From Marinigracilibium pacificum (GTDB lineage: Bacteria; Bacteroidota; Bacteroidia; Cytophagales; Cyclobacteriaceae), in assembly GCF_012926615.1 (NCBI RefSeq), contig NZ_JABBNU010000013.1, positions 82,021 to 146,020 of the forward strand: a stretch of 64,000 bases of DNA, in the 5' to 3' direction. The first letter of the stretch is position 1, and each line of letters opens with the position of its first letter. A program made the translations under genes and the position numbers. The notes under the pieces were generated by a model. That model searched no databases, was not told the DNA's origin, and saw only the letters and a program-made list of their open reading frames with translations. Below, in pieces: positions 52,963 through 61,609 of this stretch.

Positions 52963-53853
52963 ATGTTAGAGAAAGAAAAGTTAGATTGGCTATTTGTTAT
53001 TAATCCGGTGTCCGGAGCTTTAGATAAGACTTTTTTCATCGATAAAATTAAGAGTAAAATGAAGGGTGCAAATCTAAATTACCGCCTTTATTTTACAACC
53101 GGACATAGTGATGAAGAGTCAATAAAGTTATTTGTTGATCATTTTAAGCCAGAGAAAATTGGTGTTGTTGGTGGTGATGGTACTGTGCTTGATGTTGTAA
53201 AATGTGTCAAAGATGATCCAATTCCTGTCGCTATTATTCCTTTCGGATCGGCTAATGGTATGTCTGTAGAACTTGATATCGAACAAAATCCTGAAGTGCG
53301 ATTGAATGAAATTATCAGAGATGGAGAGGTGAAGGATTTTGATTTGATTTGGTTTGGCGACAACATCTATAGTCTACATATTAGTGATGTAGGATTAAAT
53401 GCCGAGGTGGTTTCTGCCTACGATAAGGATGAAGACAGAGGGATGAGGACATATTTAAAGCATTTGATTTCTGTATGGAGTGCTAAAAAACAATTTGAAG
53501 TTGAGATTTTAGCTGATGGTAAAAAATATCACAGGGAAGTGTTTATGCTGGTTATTGCCAACTCAAGAAAATATGGTACTGGAATGTTGATTAATCCTAA
53601 TGGCAGACCTGATGATGGGAAATTTGAAATTTGTCTTGTTAAAGAATTAAGTATTGATGGGATGATTAAAGCTGGGTTGTCAAGCATTAATGAACGATTT
53701 GTGCCTTTAGAGTCTTTAGAGATTATTCAATGTAAAGAGGCGGAAATTAACCTAACTGATAAAAAAGTATTTCAGGTTGATGGTGAAGTGGTAGGGAAAC
53801 TAGATTATATCAATCCTAAAATTGTTCCATCAGCCGTAAAATTAATCTTGTAA
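52963..53853 (+). CDS. Diacylglycerol-kinase-family lipid kinase
   Basis: This 296-residue protein has the family's N-terminal VINPVSGALDK, the nucleotide-binding loop GVVGGDGTVLDVV, then FGSANGMSVEL (usually GTxN, here SAN). Later it has the conserved ANSRKYGTGMLINPNGRPDD and the FQVDGE near the C-terminus. It phosphorylates a lipid such as diacylglycerol or a sphingoid base at the membrane. The gene abuts the convergent BlaR1-like gene with no base between the stops. Confidence 0.85.
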   Translation: MLEKEKLDWLFVINPVSGALDKTFFIDKIKSKMKGANLNYRLYFTTGHSDEESIKLFVDHFKPEKIGVVGGDGTVLDVVKCVKDDPIPVAIIPFGSANGMSVELDIEQNPEVRLNEIIRDGEVKDFDLIWFGDNIYSLHISDVGLNAEVVSAYDKDEDRGMRTYLKHLISVWSAKKQFEVEILADGKKYHREVFMLVIANSRKYGTGMLINPNGRPDDGKFEICLVKELSIDGMIKAGLSSINERFVPLESLEIIQCKEAEINLTDKKVFQVDGEVVGKLDYINPKIVPSAVKLIL

Positions 53854-55257
53854 TTATTCTAAATTCACTTTAACAGGTAATACTAAGGTAATTCTTTTTT
53901 TAAGGTCTTGCTGAGATGGAAATCTTGGACTGTCCGAAATGATTTTTTCTAACTGTACGTCAAGCTCCGGATTATCAATATTCTGAAATTCAGCAAAATC
54001 AAGCAAACCTTCATGGTTAATTGAGAACTTAATAAAATATAATCCGCTTTCAGGGAAGTTGATTTTGTTAGAAACCTCATTTGTCAACCAGGAGTTAACC
54101 AGTCTCATTGTGCTTTTATCCAGCTCGAAGTTTTCGTCTTCTTTTGTTGATTTTGCATTGATTAATTTAATAATAATCTGTTCTGCAAATTCCTTTTCTT
54201 CATTTGAATTAACCGGGGAAATAATATATCTGAATCCATTGCCCTGACCAACCATGGCTTTTCCTTTTTGATCATAAGTGATGAAGTCAATGGAGTCTTC
54301 TGCAGGTAAAATATCAATTTTAAAATCAGAAAGGTTTGGAGTAGACTTAACCTGATTTGAGGGGGAATCTACAAACCTCTTTTTTTCTTTAATGTTGAAT
54401 GAAAAGCAAAGAAACAATATTGAAATTATTACCCAGGTCCATTTTAATTTTGGTGCTTCGCTTTCCAGTCCACTATATTTCATCATTTCTACTCTCTGTA
54501 GAGTCTTATTTTTAGCGAAGAAATTTCCAATGGGTATCCCGATTTTTATCAAGAATTGTTTGACAATTAGTGCACCATAAGCTTCTTTATTTCCACCTCT
54601 TTTCTTAATTACCATACTGTCAGCAATGTATTCCTGGATTGATTCCAAAGCATTTTTTTGCCAATAGATGAAAGGGGAAAACCATAAGAAGGCAGTAGCC
54701 ATCCGATGAATTACCATATCAATACTGTGTTTGTCAGTAATATGATAGTATTCATGTAGAAGGATTTCCTGTTTTTCAAAATCCTTGAGCTCTACAGAAT
54801 TGTCAAAGAATATTGTATTCCAGAATGAAAATGTTGGCAAGGTGCCTTCAGTATTTTTAACCTTGATGCCCAGAAATTCAGTTTCATTCGTTAAATTTTT
54901 ATGAGTTGACCTGATTTTTAGTAATTGAATAGCAAACAGTATTAGGCTAATTAATATTCCACAGATGCTTATTGTTGAAATAATATCTGAAAGCCAGATT
55001 TGTGTATCAGAGTCAAGTAGCTTTCCAGAAGAGAATAAATAATAAATTGTGGTCTGCTCGCTAACAAGCGGGATTTGCTTATAGAAATATACGGGAATAG
55101 AAATAAGCGGAATTATAAATGAAATAATAAGGCTACCAGTCAGATATAATCTCAATTTTTGAAAGTAGATTTCTCCTATTAAGAATATTCTGTAGAATAA
55201 GTAAAATATTGCCTGACAGATGGCAACCTCAAAAATATAAATCAGGAATTCATTCAT
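53854..55257 (-). CDS. BlaR1-like M56 metallopeptidase with a TonB_C-like tail
   Basis: This 467-residue inner-membrane protein has four hydrophobic segments (about residues 6-25, 36-58, 92-112 and 273-290) and the zinc site HEYYH at 168-172, as in the BlaR1/MecR1 M56 peptidases. There is no penicillin-binding sensor domain. The last 110 residues instead resemble a TonB C-terminal domain (GLYFIKFSINHEGLLDFAEF, DVQLEKIISDSPRFPS). The start overlaps blaI by 8 bases, so the two are co-transcribed. It should sense an envelope signal and cleave the repressor. Confidence 0.85.
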   Translation of the reverse strand: MNEFLIYIFEVAICQAIFYLFYRIFLIGEIYFQKLRLYLTGSLIISFIIPLISIPVYFYKQIPLVSEQTTIYYLFSSGKLLDSDTQIWLSDIISTISICGILISLILFAIQLLKIRSTHKNLTNETEFLGIKVKNTEGTLPTFSFWNTIFFDNSVELKDFEKQEILLHEYYHITDKHSIDMVIHRMATAFLWFSPFIYWQKNALESIQEYIADSMVIKKRGGNKEAYGALIVKQFLIKIGIPIGNFFAKNKTLQRVEMMKYSGLESEAPKLKWTWVIISILFLCFSFNIKEKKRFVDSPSNQVKSTPNLSDFKIDILPAEDSIDFITYDQKGKAMVGQGNGFRYIISPVNSNEEKEFAEQIIIKLINAKSTKEDENFELDKSTMRLVNSWLTNEVSNKINFPESGLYFIKFSINHEGLLDFAEFQNIDNPELDVQLEKIISDSPRFPSQQDLKKRITLVLPVKVNLE

Positions 55258-55648
55258 TATTTTTGTTGAGATCCTTCTTCACCAAATTCATCATCTGCTC
55301 CAGTTCTTTGGAATCAACATTATTTTCTTTTACAAAAAAGGATACCAGGTTTTGAAATGATCCCTTAAAGTATTTTCCGATAAAGTTTTGCAGAAACTCG
55401 TTGCTATAAGTTTCTTTATCAATCAAAGGGAAATATTCATGTGTTTTTCCATAAGCATTATAGCCCACGAAACCCTTTTTTTCTAATATTCTAACAATTG
55501 TTGATACAGTGTTGTAGGCAGGCTTAGGTTCAGGGATTTTGTCAAGAATGTCTTTAACAAACCCTTTATCTATATCCCATAAAATTTGCATTACTTGTTC
55601 TTCAGCTTTTGTAAGAACTTTTGAGTCGTCTTTGTTTACTATTCCCAT
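55250..55648 (-). CDS. BlaI/MecI/CopY-family repressor
   Basis: This 132-residue dimeric winged-helix repressor (LTKAEEQVMQILWDIDKGFV, then PAYNTVSTIVRILEKKGFVG) is of normal family length. The Asn-Thr-Val-Ser-Thr recognition helix is typical of BlaI. It is followed by the overlapping M56 gene. Its promoter contains two perfect copies of an AAACTA-N6-TAGTTT palindrome, so it very probably represses its own operon. Confidence 0.9.
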   Translation of the reverse strand: MGIVNKDDSKVLTKAEEQVMQILWDIDKGFVKDILDKIPEPKPAYNTVSTIVRILEKKGFVGYNAYGKTHEYFPLIDKETYSNEFLQNFIGKYFKGSFQNLVSFFVKENNVDSKELEQMMNLVKKDLNKNNE

Positions 55649-55652
55649 GAAT

Positions 55653-55698
55653 CAAAAATAAAACTATTTTGTTAGTTTTCAAACTATCGTGTTAGTTT
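55653..55698 (-). promoter_or_regulatory. blaI promoter with two BlaI-type operators
   Basis: On the minus strand TTG (55682-55680), a 19-base spacer and TATTTTTG (55660-55653) match the Bacteroidota consensus exactly. The -7 box ends four bases before the ATG, so the transcript is probably leaderless. AAACTA-N6-TAGTTT occurs at 55661-55678, inside the spacer, and again at 55681-55698, with centres 20 bp apart. This is a classic arrangement for a repressor that blocks RNA polymerase. Confidence 0.75.
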
Positions 55699-56353
55699 AT
55701 TGAGAAAGGAAAATATAGCTGATAATATTTGCGCCCATTTGTAGTGCTTTAAGTCTGACACTTTCAGGGTCACCATGTATTGAAGGGTCTTCCCAACCAT
55801 TACCAAGATCAGATTCGTATGAATAAAATACTACCAGGCGTCCTTCATGGAAAATTCCCAATCCTTGAGCAGGCTTGCCATCATGTTCATGAATTTTAGG
55901 AATGCCATTAAAATCAAATTTTTGATGATAAATAGGGTGCTCAAATGGAATGTCTACTAATTCTTTATCTGGAAAAACCTTTTTTAGTTCTAATCTAATG
56001 AACTTGTCCAGTCCATAATTATCATCAATATGTAAGAATCCGCCAGAGGTAAGGTAGGATCTTAAGTTTTCTGCTTCAGCATCTGACAATAAAATATTTC
56101 CATGACCGGTAAGATAGAGGTAAGGGTATTCAAAAATAGTTTTGCTGCCTATTTCTACATAATCATAATTAGGGTCAATTGATGTTGCCAGGTATTTATT
56201 GCAGAACATTGACAGGTTTTTTAGTCCTGTTTTGTTAGCATACCAGTCACCACCTCCATTATACTGCAATTGAGCTAGTTTTAATTGAGCAGTAGCAGTA
56301 AATGAAAAAACCAGGAAAAATAAGAAACAAATTGTTTTGCCAGTCAGCTTCAT
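55697..56353 (-). CDS. Exported DUF4159-domain protein
   Basis: The ATG at 56353 (MKLTGKTICFLFFLVFSFTATAQ) gives a clean signal peptide; the frame extends to 56380. The 218-residue product shows the DUF4159 order: LAQLQYNGGGDWYANKTGL, FEYPYLYLTGHGNILLSD, GGFLHIDDNYGLD, KFDFNGIPKIHEHDGKPAQG and GRLVVFYSYESDLGNGWEDP. The family adopts a glutamine-amidotransferase-like fold and is common in Bacteroidota envelope operons; its function is unknown. Its stop overlaps the distal blaI operator. Confidence 0.85.
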   Translation of the reverse strand: MKLTGKTICFLFFLVFSFTATAQLKLAQLQYNGGGDWYANKTGLKNLSMFCNKYLATSIDPNYDYVEIGSKTIFEYPYLYLTGHGNILLSDAEAENLRSYLTSGGFLHIDDNYGLDKFIRLELKKVFPDKELVDIPFEHPIYHQKFDFNGIPKIHEHDGKPAQGLGIFHEGRLVVFYSYESDLGNGWEDPSIHGDPESVRLKALQMGANIISYIFLSQ

Positions 56354-56628
56354 AATTTCAAATCTAATAATTAGGAACATATTTTAATACGTTCTTTTGC
56401 TTTATTAAGTGTTGAGGTAAAAGAATAGTTTAATATTCTGGCTTAAGTGGTTATTATAAAATATTTATTTTTTATATATTAATTTAATTATTTTGAATTT
56501 CATGTCTTTTATTTTGTGATTTTTAAAATAATTTATAATCTTATTTGTGAAAGTTACCTTTATTTCTTTGTTATAAATGTAATTCTTTCATTATTTGTGA
56601 TTGCTCATTAACAAAATAAAATTTTAAT

Positions 56629-57738
56629 ATGATAATCGGTGCTATCAAGCAGTCTGGTGAAAACCGGATACCTATTGTTCCTGGGATAATTTCGAGTTTT
56701 AATAAGTTAGGATTAAATGTATGTGTTGAAAGTGGAGCCGGAGAAAGTGCATTTATTTCAGACTCAGATTTTAAGAATGCAGGAGCAGAAATTATGTCTA
56801 AAGAAGATCTTTTGGGTCAGGTGGATATTCTATTGTCAATCAATCCTCTTTCCGGAAGTGAATATGGACTAATGAAAAAAGGTGCTATTGTGGTTTCATC
56901 ATTCGAACCATTTTCTCCTGATAAAGACTATGTGGATATCGTTAATGATTTCCCCATACATGCTTTATCGTTAGATATGATACCTAGAACTTCCAGAGCT
57001 CAGTCAATGGATATTCTTTCGTCAATGGCTTCCCTTGCGGGGTATAAAGCAGTTATAAAAGCTGCAGAACATCTCCCTAAATATTTTCCTATGTTAACTA
57101 CGGCCGCAGGAACGGTAGCTCCGGCAAAAGTTTTAGTACTTGGAGCGGGTGTTGCAGGACTTCAGGCGATAGCCACTGCTAAGAGATTAGGTGCAGTGGT
57201 AGAAGCTTTTGACCTTAGAACTGCAGCAAAAGAAGAAGTAGAAAGTCTGGGAGCGAAATTTGTTGTTGTAGAGGGTGCAAAAGACGATAAAGGTGCTGGT
57301 GGATATGCCGTAGAGCAAACAGAAGAATATAAAAAGTTACAGGCGAAGGTAATTGCTGATCATGCAGCTAAGTCTGATGTGGTTATCACAACGGCTTTAC
57401 TTCGAGGGAAAAAGGCTCCTTTGTTAATTCCTGAGTCTACAATTGTTAGAATGAAATCAGGATCTGTAATCGTTGATCTGGCCTCAGGTGCTGGAGGTAA
57501 TAGTGATCATTCGGCTGATAATGAGGTTGTTAATTTTAAAGGGGTGACAATTATTGGTGCAGGGAATTTATCAAATGAATTACCTGTTCACGCTTCGGAA
57601 TTATATGCTAAAAATATTTTGAACTTGCTTAAACTTTTCATCTCAGACGGGAAAATTGATCTGGGAATTGATGATGATATTGTACAGGCTATAAAAATTA
57701 AACAAGAAGAATCATGGATGCAATCATCAGTTGGATAG
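56629..57738 (+). CDS. pntAA: NAD(P) transhydrogenase subunit alpha, NAD-binding part
   Basis: This 369-residue cytoplasmic subunit corresponds to domain I of proton-translocating transhydrogenase. It has the NAD-binding Rossmann motif VLVLGAGVAGLQAIATAKRL near residues 168-187, the mobile loop region with EQTEEYKKLQ, and VDLASGAGGNSDHS. The enzyme passes hydride from NADH to NADP+ using the proton gradient. Unlike in E. coli, the alpha polypeptide is split in two here, as in Rhodospirillum. The gene overlaps the next by 25 bp. Confidence 0.92.
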   Translation: MIIGAIKQSGENRIPIVPGIISSFNKLGLNVCVESGAGESAFISDSDFKNAGAEIMSKEDLLGQVDILLSINPLSGSEYGLMKKGAIVVSSFEPFSPDKDYVDIVNDFPIHALSLDMIPRTSRAQSMDILSSMASLAGYKAVIKAAEHLPKYFPMLTTAAGTVAPAKVLVLGAGVAGLQAIATAKRLGAVVEAFDLRTAAKEEVESLGAKFVVVEGAKDDKGAGGYAVEQTEEYKKLQAKVIADHAAKSDVVITTALLRGKKAPLLIPESTIVRMKSGSVIVDLASGAGGNSDHSADNEVVNFKGVTIIGAGNLSNELPVHASELYAKNILNLLKLFISDGKIDLGIDDDIVQAIKIKQEESWMQSSVG

Positions 57739-58028
57739 GAGAGAATATACTTTTTATTTATCTCTTAATTTTTGCGATTTATTTGGGTACTGAGATAATT
57801 GGAAAGGTACCTGTCGTACTTCACACACCATTAATGTCAGGAGCAAATGCCATATCGGGAGTTGTTGTCATAGGAGGAATTATTCTTGTAAGACTAACAC
57901 CATCGGATGACTACTTTGGTCTTTTCATCGGATTTTTAGGTATTGCATTCGCTACAATAAATGTGGCAGGTGGCTTTGCAGTTACTCAACGAATGCTTTC
58001 AATGTTTAATAAGAAGAAGAAATCATGA
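57714..58028 (+). CDS. pntAB: NAD(P) transhydrogenase subunit alpha, membrane part
   Basis: This 104-residue protein with three transmembrane helices corresponds to the N-terminal membrane part of domain II (FAIYLGTEIIGKVPVVLHTP, LMSGANAISGVVVIGG, NVAGGFAVTQRMLSMF). It overlaps pntAA by 25 bp and pntB by four bases (ATGA), showing translational coupling of the three genes. Confidence 0.93.
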   Translation: MDAIISWIGENILFIYLLIFAIYLGTEIIGKVPVVLHTPLMSGANAISGVVVIGGIILVRLTPSDDYFGLFIGFLGIAFATINVAGGFAVTQRMLSMFNKKKKS

Positions 58029-59422
58029 TATATTCAACCATAACCGACCTCAGTTATTTAATTAGTACAGTTTTCTTTATCATCGGTCTTAAGAGATTGA
58101 GTAGCCCTAAAACAGCTACTACAGGAAATGCATTAGCTGCAACCGGTATGATATTGGGAATATTGACTGCTCTTTTTGGTGCTCTTGGTGATGAACCGGT
58201 CAATAATTATGGTGTCATTGCGGCTGCATTGGCTATTGGAACAACAATAGGGTTAATTGCAGCTAAGCGTGTTGAAATGACAGCAATGCCAGAACTTGTT
58301 TCATTATTTAATGGATTTGGGGGAGCAGGAACTTTGGCCCTAGCAGTAGTTGAGCTTGTAGGTTACCTTACTGATTCAGATGTCTCATTTGGTGCAATTC
58401 TGACCGTTTTGTCTGCATTGTTTATTGGCGCTGTTTCGTTTACGGGTTCTCTTGTAGCCTATGGCAAACTTAAAGGGATATGGAATGAAAAGTTGAAAAT
58501 TCCATATTCGGCATTTTTCAATATTATTCTATTATTGATTGTTGTTGTGTCAATAGTATATTATTCAATTTACCCTTCAACAATTAGTCTGGGTTTTGTA
58601 ATAGGGTTATCTGCAATTAGTTTGTTGTATGGTGTGTCATTCGTTTCTCCTATTGGAGGAGGAGATATGCCAGTAGTTATATCGTTCCTTAATAGTTTGA
58701 CGGGAATTGGAGCTGCTCTTGCTGGAATTGTATATGATAACAATGTAATGCTTTTTGGTGGTATCCTTGTGGGTGCTTCAGGGATAATTCTTACTGTTTT
58801 AATGTGTAACGCAATGAACAGATCTCTGGCTCAGGTACTGGTCGGAAACTTCGGAGGATCTTCTTCATCAGTAGGAGATGAAGGAGATAAGGTTGTAAAA
58901 GAAGTTTCTATGTCAGACCTGGCTGTTCAATTAAAATATGCAAAAAGAGTTTTAGTGGTACCTGGATATGGGCTGGCTGTAGCGCAAGCACAACATGTTT
59001 GCAGGGAGCTTGAAGTCTTGCTTGAAAATGAAGGGGTAGAGGTTAACTATGCAATTCACCCTGTAGCAGGAAGAATGCCAGGGCATATGAACGTTTTATT
59101 GGCAGAATCTGATGTGCCATATGAAAAGCTATTAGATCTTGAGGAGGCAAACAAATCATTGGATGGAGCTGATGTTGTATTGGTAATTGGTGCCAATGAT
59201 GTTGTTAATCCGGCTGCTAAAACTGATACAGGTAGCCCGATTTATGGTATGCCAATACTTGAAGTTGAAAATGCTCACCAGGTTGTTGTATTCAAAAGAA
59301 GTATGAATACCGGCTATTCAGGTGTTGATAATGCCTTATTCTATAAAGATAAAACCAAGATGTTATTTGGTGATGCTAAAAAGTCACTATCCGGGTTAGT
59401 TAAGGAACTTGCTGAAGTTTAA
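58025..59422 (+). CDS. pntB: NAD(P) transhydrogenase subunit beta
   Basis: This 465-residue subunit has about eight or nine transmembrane helices forming the proton channel (including NGFGGAGTLALAVVELVGYL). A C-terminal NADP-binding domain III follows, with VPGYGLAVAQAQHVCRELE, HPVAGRMPGHMNVLLAES and VLVIGANDVVNPAA. Its end (RSMNTGYSGVDNALFY) is characteristic. Together with pntAA and pntAB it makes NADPH. A hairpin terminator follows directly. Confidence 0.95.
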   Translation: MIYSTITDLSYLISTVFFIIGLKRLSSPKTATTGNALAATGMILGILTALFGALGDEPVNNYGVIAAALAIGTTIGLIAAKRVEMTAMPELVSLFNGFGGAGTLALAVVELVGYLTDSDVSFGAILTVLSALFIGAVSFTGSLVAYGKLKGIWNEKLKIPYSAFFNIILLLIVVVSIVYYSIYPSTISLGFVIGLSAISLLYGVSFVSPIGGGDMPVVISFLNSLTGIGAALAGIVYDNNVMLFGGILVGASGIILTVLMCNAMNRSLAQVLVGNFGGSSSSVGDEGDKVVKEVSMSDLAVQLKYAKRVLVVPGYGLAVAQAQHVCRELEVLLENEGVEVNYAIHPVAGRMPGHMNVLLAESDVPYEKLLDLEEANKSLDGADVVLVIGANDVVNPAAKTDTGSPIYGMPILEVENAHQVVVFKRSMNTGYSGVDNALFYKDKTKMLFGDAKKSLSGLVKELAEV

Positions 59423-59443
59423 AATGACATAGAGTTGTGAACT

Positions 59444-59483
59444 GATGGTGGACAAACTAATTCGCTTGTTCACCATCTTTTTT
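59444..59483 (+). terminator. pnt operon terminator lying partly inside the mscS-like gene
   Basis: GATGGTGGACAA (59444-59455) pairs with TTGTTCACCATC (59466-59477), with one G-T wobble, and is followed by seven T. The right arm and part of the loop encode the last codons (Gly-Glu-Gln-Ala-Asn) of the convergent gene. Confidence 0.8.
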
Positions 59484-60365
59484 TATTGTTAACTCATTTC
59501 TGAAGTTTATATCTCTTTGAGGAAATGGGATCTCAATGTTCTCTTCCTTAAATCTCCTGAATATAGCATAGTATAATTCACTTTGTAGAAATGCAGGCCG
59601 GTCTACATATTTGGTAGACCAAACTAGCAAGGTAAAATCTATACTACTGCTACCGTAATCTGTAAATAATAAAAATGGCTCAGGGTTGGATAAGACATTT
59701 TCATTCTTATTTGCCTCTTCCAATACGATTTGTTTTACTCTATCCGGATCTTCCTTGTAACTTACTCCTAATGGAACTTTAATTCTTATTCGGCGGTCAT
59801 TATGCGACCAGTTAATTACCATTTTTGAAATAAATTCTGAATTGGGAACAATAACAATGATGTTGTCATTAGTTCTGATGGTAGTTGCACGGCCACCAAT
59901 TTTTATAATATCACCAATTATATCTCCAACCTGAACTCTGTCTCCAACTTTGATAGGCTGATCAAAAAGGATGATCATACCAGAAACTATGTTGTCAACT
60001 ATAGTTTGAAGTCCAAAACCAATACCGACTCCAAGTGCTCCAACTACAATTCCAAGAGTTGTAAAGTTTATACCGAAAGAATTAAGAATTATAAGTGTTC
60101 CTAATAGTAAGATGAAAAGTCTGAAAATATAGCCATAGGTCTGTCTGATGCCATATTCAATATTATATCTTGCCATTAACTTATTTACAAGTAGGCTCCT
60201 GATTAGGTTAGCTATATAAACAAGAGCAACAAAGCTGAAAATAAGAGACAGAATTGTAATTACCGTAAAATCAGTTTTGCCAAGAGAGAAGATAGTATAA
60301 GACAGCACATCAATAAGAGGCTGAAAAAAATCTTTTAATTTTTCAAGTATTTCGTTAAAAGTCAT
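59457..60365 (-). CDS. MscS-type mechanosensitive ion channel
   Basis: The ATG at 60365 overlaps the queA stop as ATGA and is preferred over the upstream GTG/ATG options in the frame to 60380. The protein of about 302 residues has three membrane helices. The third is the Gly/Ala-rich pore helix GALGVGIGFGLQTIVDNIVS, followed by GMIILFDQPIKVGDRVQVGD, the start of the MscS beta domain. It releases solutes on hypo-osmotic shock. Coupling to queA is probably only operon packing. Confidence 0.9.
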   Translation of the reverse strand: MTFNEILEKLKDFFQPLIDVLSYTIFSLGKTDFTVITILSLIFSFVALVYIANLIRSLLVNKLMARYNIEYGIRQTYGYIFRLFILLLGTLIILNSFGINFTTLGIVVGALGVGIGFGLQTIVDNIVSGMIILFDQPIKVGDRVQVGDIIGDIIKIGGRATTIRTNDNIIVIVPNSEFISKMVINWSHNDRRIRIKVPLGVSYKEDPDRVKQIVLEEANKNENVLSNPEPFLLFTDYGSSSIDFTLLVWSTKYVDRPAFLQSELYYAIFRRFKEENIEIPFPQRDINFRNELTIKKDGEQAN

Positions 60366-61567
60366 TGATCCTTTCTCCAAAGTAATGAGCTGTCACCGTA
60401 GCTCAAAAATCTAAAATTATTTTCTAATGCATAATTGTAAACTTTTTTCCAGTCTTCTCCAATAAATGCAGCTACAAGTAATATTAAAGTTGAGTCTGGC
60501 TGGTGAAAATTAGTAATCAAACCATCTGCAAAATGAAATTTATATCCAGGGAAGATAAAGATTTCAGTTTCACCATGAATAACCTCCAGGTTATTTTTTT
60601 CCATATAATCCAAAATTGCCCTTAATGAATCCTTTCTGGAAGGGTGTTGACTTTTTTCATAAGCAATTAATTTGGGAATGAAAAAGTCTGTTTGGCCTTC
60701 TAATATCTTTGTGCCATACCAATATAAGCTTTCAAGGCTCCTCATAGAAGTTGTTCCTACAGGAATTATTTTACCATTATTGTTTAATAAAGATTCAATG
60801 ACTTCCTTTTTGAATAAGATTTGTTCTTTGTGCATTGGATGATCCACTGGGTTATCCACTTTAATAGGACTAAAAGTTCCCGCACCAACATGGAGGGTTA
60901 TAAATTCCTTGCTGATACCCTTTTGTAAAAGCTCGTCAAATACCTGGTTGGTAAAATGCAATCCCGCAGTGGGAGCGGCAACAGCACCGTCTTTTTTTGC
61001 ATAAACAGTCTGATACCTTGGTACATCCTCTTCTGTAGCGTCTCTGTTTAGGTACGGAGGCAAAGGGACTTGCCCCATATTTTTTACTAAGTCAGCAAAA
61101 TGGACATTTTCACCCTTCCAGTCAAATTGAACTAATTTTTGATCTCTGTTAACCCAGGAAGCTTCAATTGTAACTGATTCACCATCTACAACAATTTCTC
61201 TTTTTAGTATTTCTTCATCTTTCCATTTTCTGGCATTTCCTATCATACAAAGCCATGATACAGGTCCAGTTAATGTCATCGCATCGTCAATCACAGCAGT
61301 AGGTTCGTATGGCTGTAAAAGAAAAATTTCAATAATAGCCCCTGTTTCTCTTCTAAAAAGTAGCCTTGCAGGAATTACTTTAGTATTATTAAAGACTAAA
61401 GTTGAATCATGTGGAATATTCTCCGGAATGTTTTTAAATATCTCCGTAGAAATTTTACCGGATTGATAGATTAGAAGTTTTGCTTCATCTCTTTTTTCAA
61501 GTGGATGTTTAGCTATTTTTTCATCCGGAAGGTTATATGTGTACTTTGATAAATCTACTGAATTCAC
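60362..61567 (-). CDS. queA: S-adenosylmethionine:tRNA ribosyltransferase-isomerase
   Basis: This 401-residue enzyme makes epoxyqueuosine in tRNA by transferring ribose from SAM. Family segments are present: YNLPDEKIAKHPLEKRDEAK near the start, VFNNTKVIPARL, AAPTAGLHFTNQVFDELL, LHVGAGTFSPIK, and TNFHQPDSTLILLVAAF near the end. It is about 45 residues longer than the E. coli protein, as in many Bacteroidota. The start is a GTG at 61567. The first part of the downstream channel gene overlaps its stop. Confidence 0.93.
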   Translation of the reverse strand: MNSVDLSKYTYNLPDEKIAKHPLEKRDEAKLLIYQSGKISTEIFKNIPENIPHDSTLVFNNTKVIPARLLFRRETGAIIEIFLLQPYEPTAVIDDAMTLTGPVSWLCMIGNARKWKDEEILKREIVVDGESVTIEASWVNRDQKLVQFDWKGENVHFADLVKNMGQVPLPPYLNRDATEEDVPRYQTVYAKKDGAVAAPTAGLHFTNQVFDELLQKGISKEFITLHVGAGTFSPIKVDNPVDHPMHKEQILFKKEVIESLLNNNGKIIPVGTTSMRSLESLYWYGTKILEGQTDFFIPKLIAYEKSQHPSRKDSLRAILDYMEKNNLEVIHGETEIFIFPGYKFHFADGLITNFHQPDSTLILLVAAFIGEDWKKVYNYALENNFRFLSYGDSSLLWRKDQ

Positions 61568-61574
61568 AACTAAT

Positions 61575-61590
61575 TATTTTTGCAAATATA
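61575..61590. promoter_or_regulatory. Two divergent -7 boxes back to back
   Basis: TATTTTTG at 61575-61582 (plus strand, towards 61610) is immediately followed by CAAATATA at 61583-61590, which reads TATATTTG on the minus strand towards queA. Both match TAnnTTTG. The 42-bp gap between the genes leaves no room for independent -33 elements outside the genes, and none with normal spacing is seen. Confidence 0.4.
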
Positions 61591-61609
61591 AAATCGCTAT
61601 AGTTAAATA

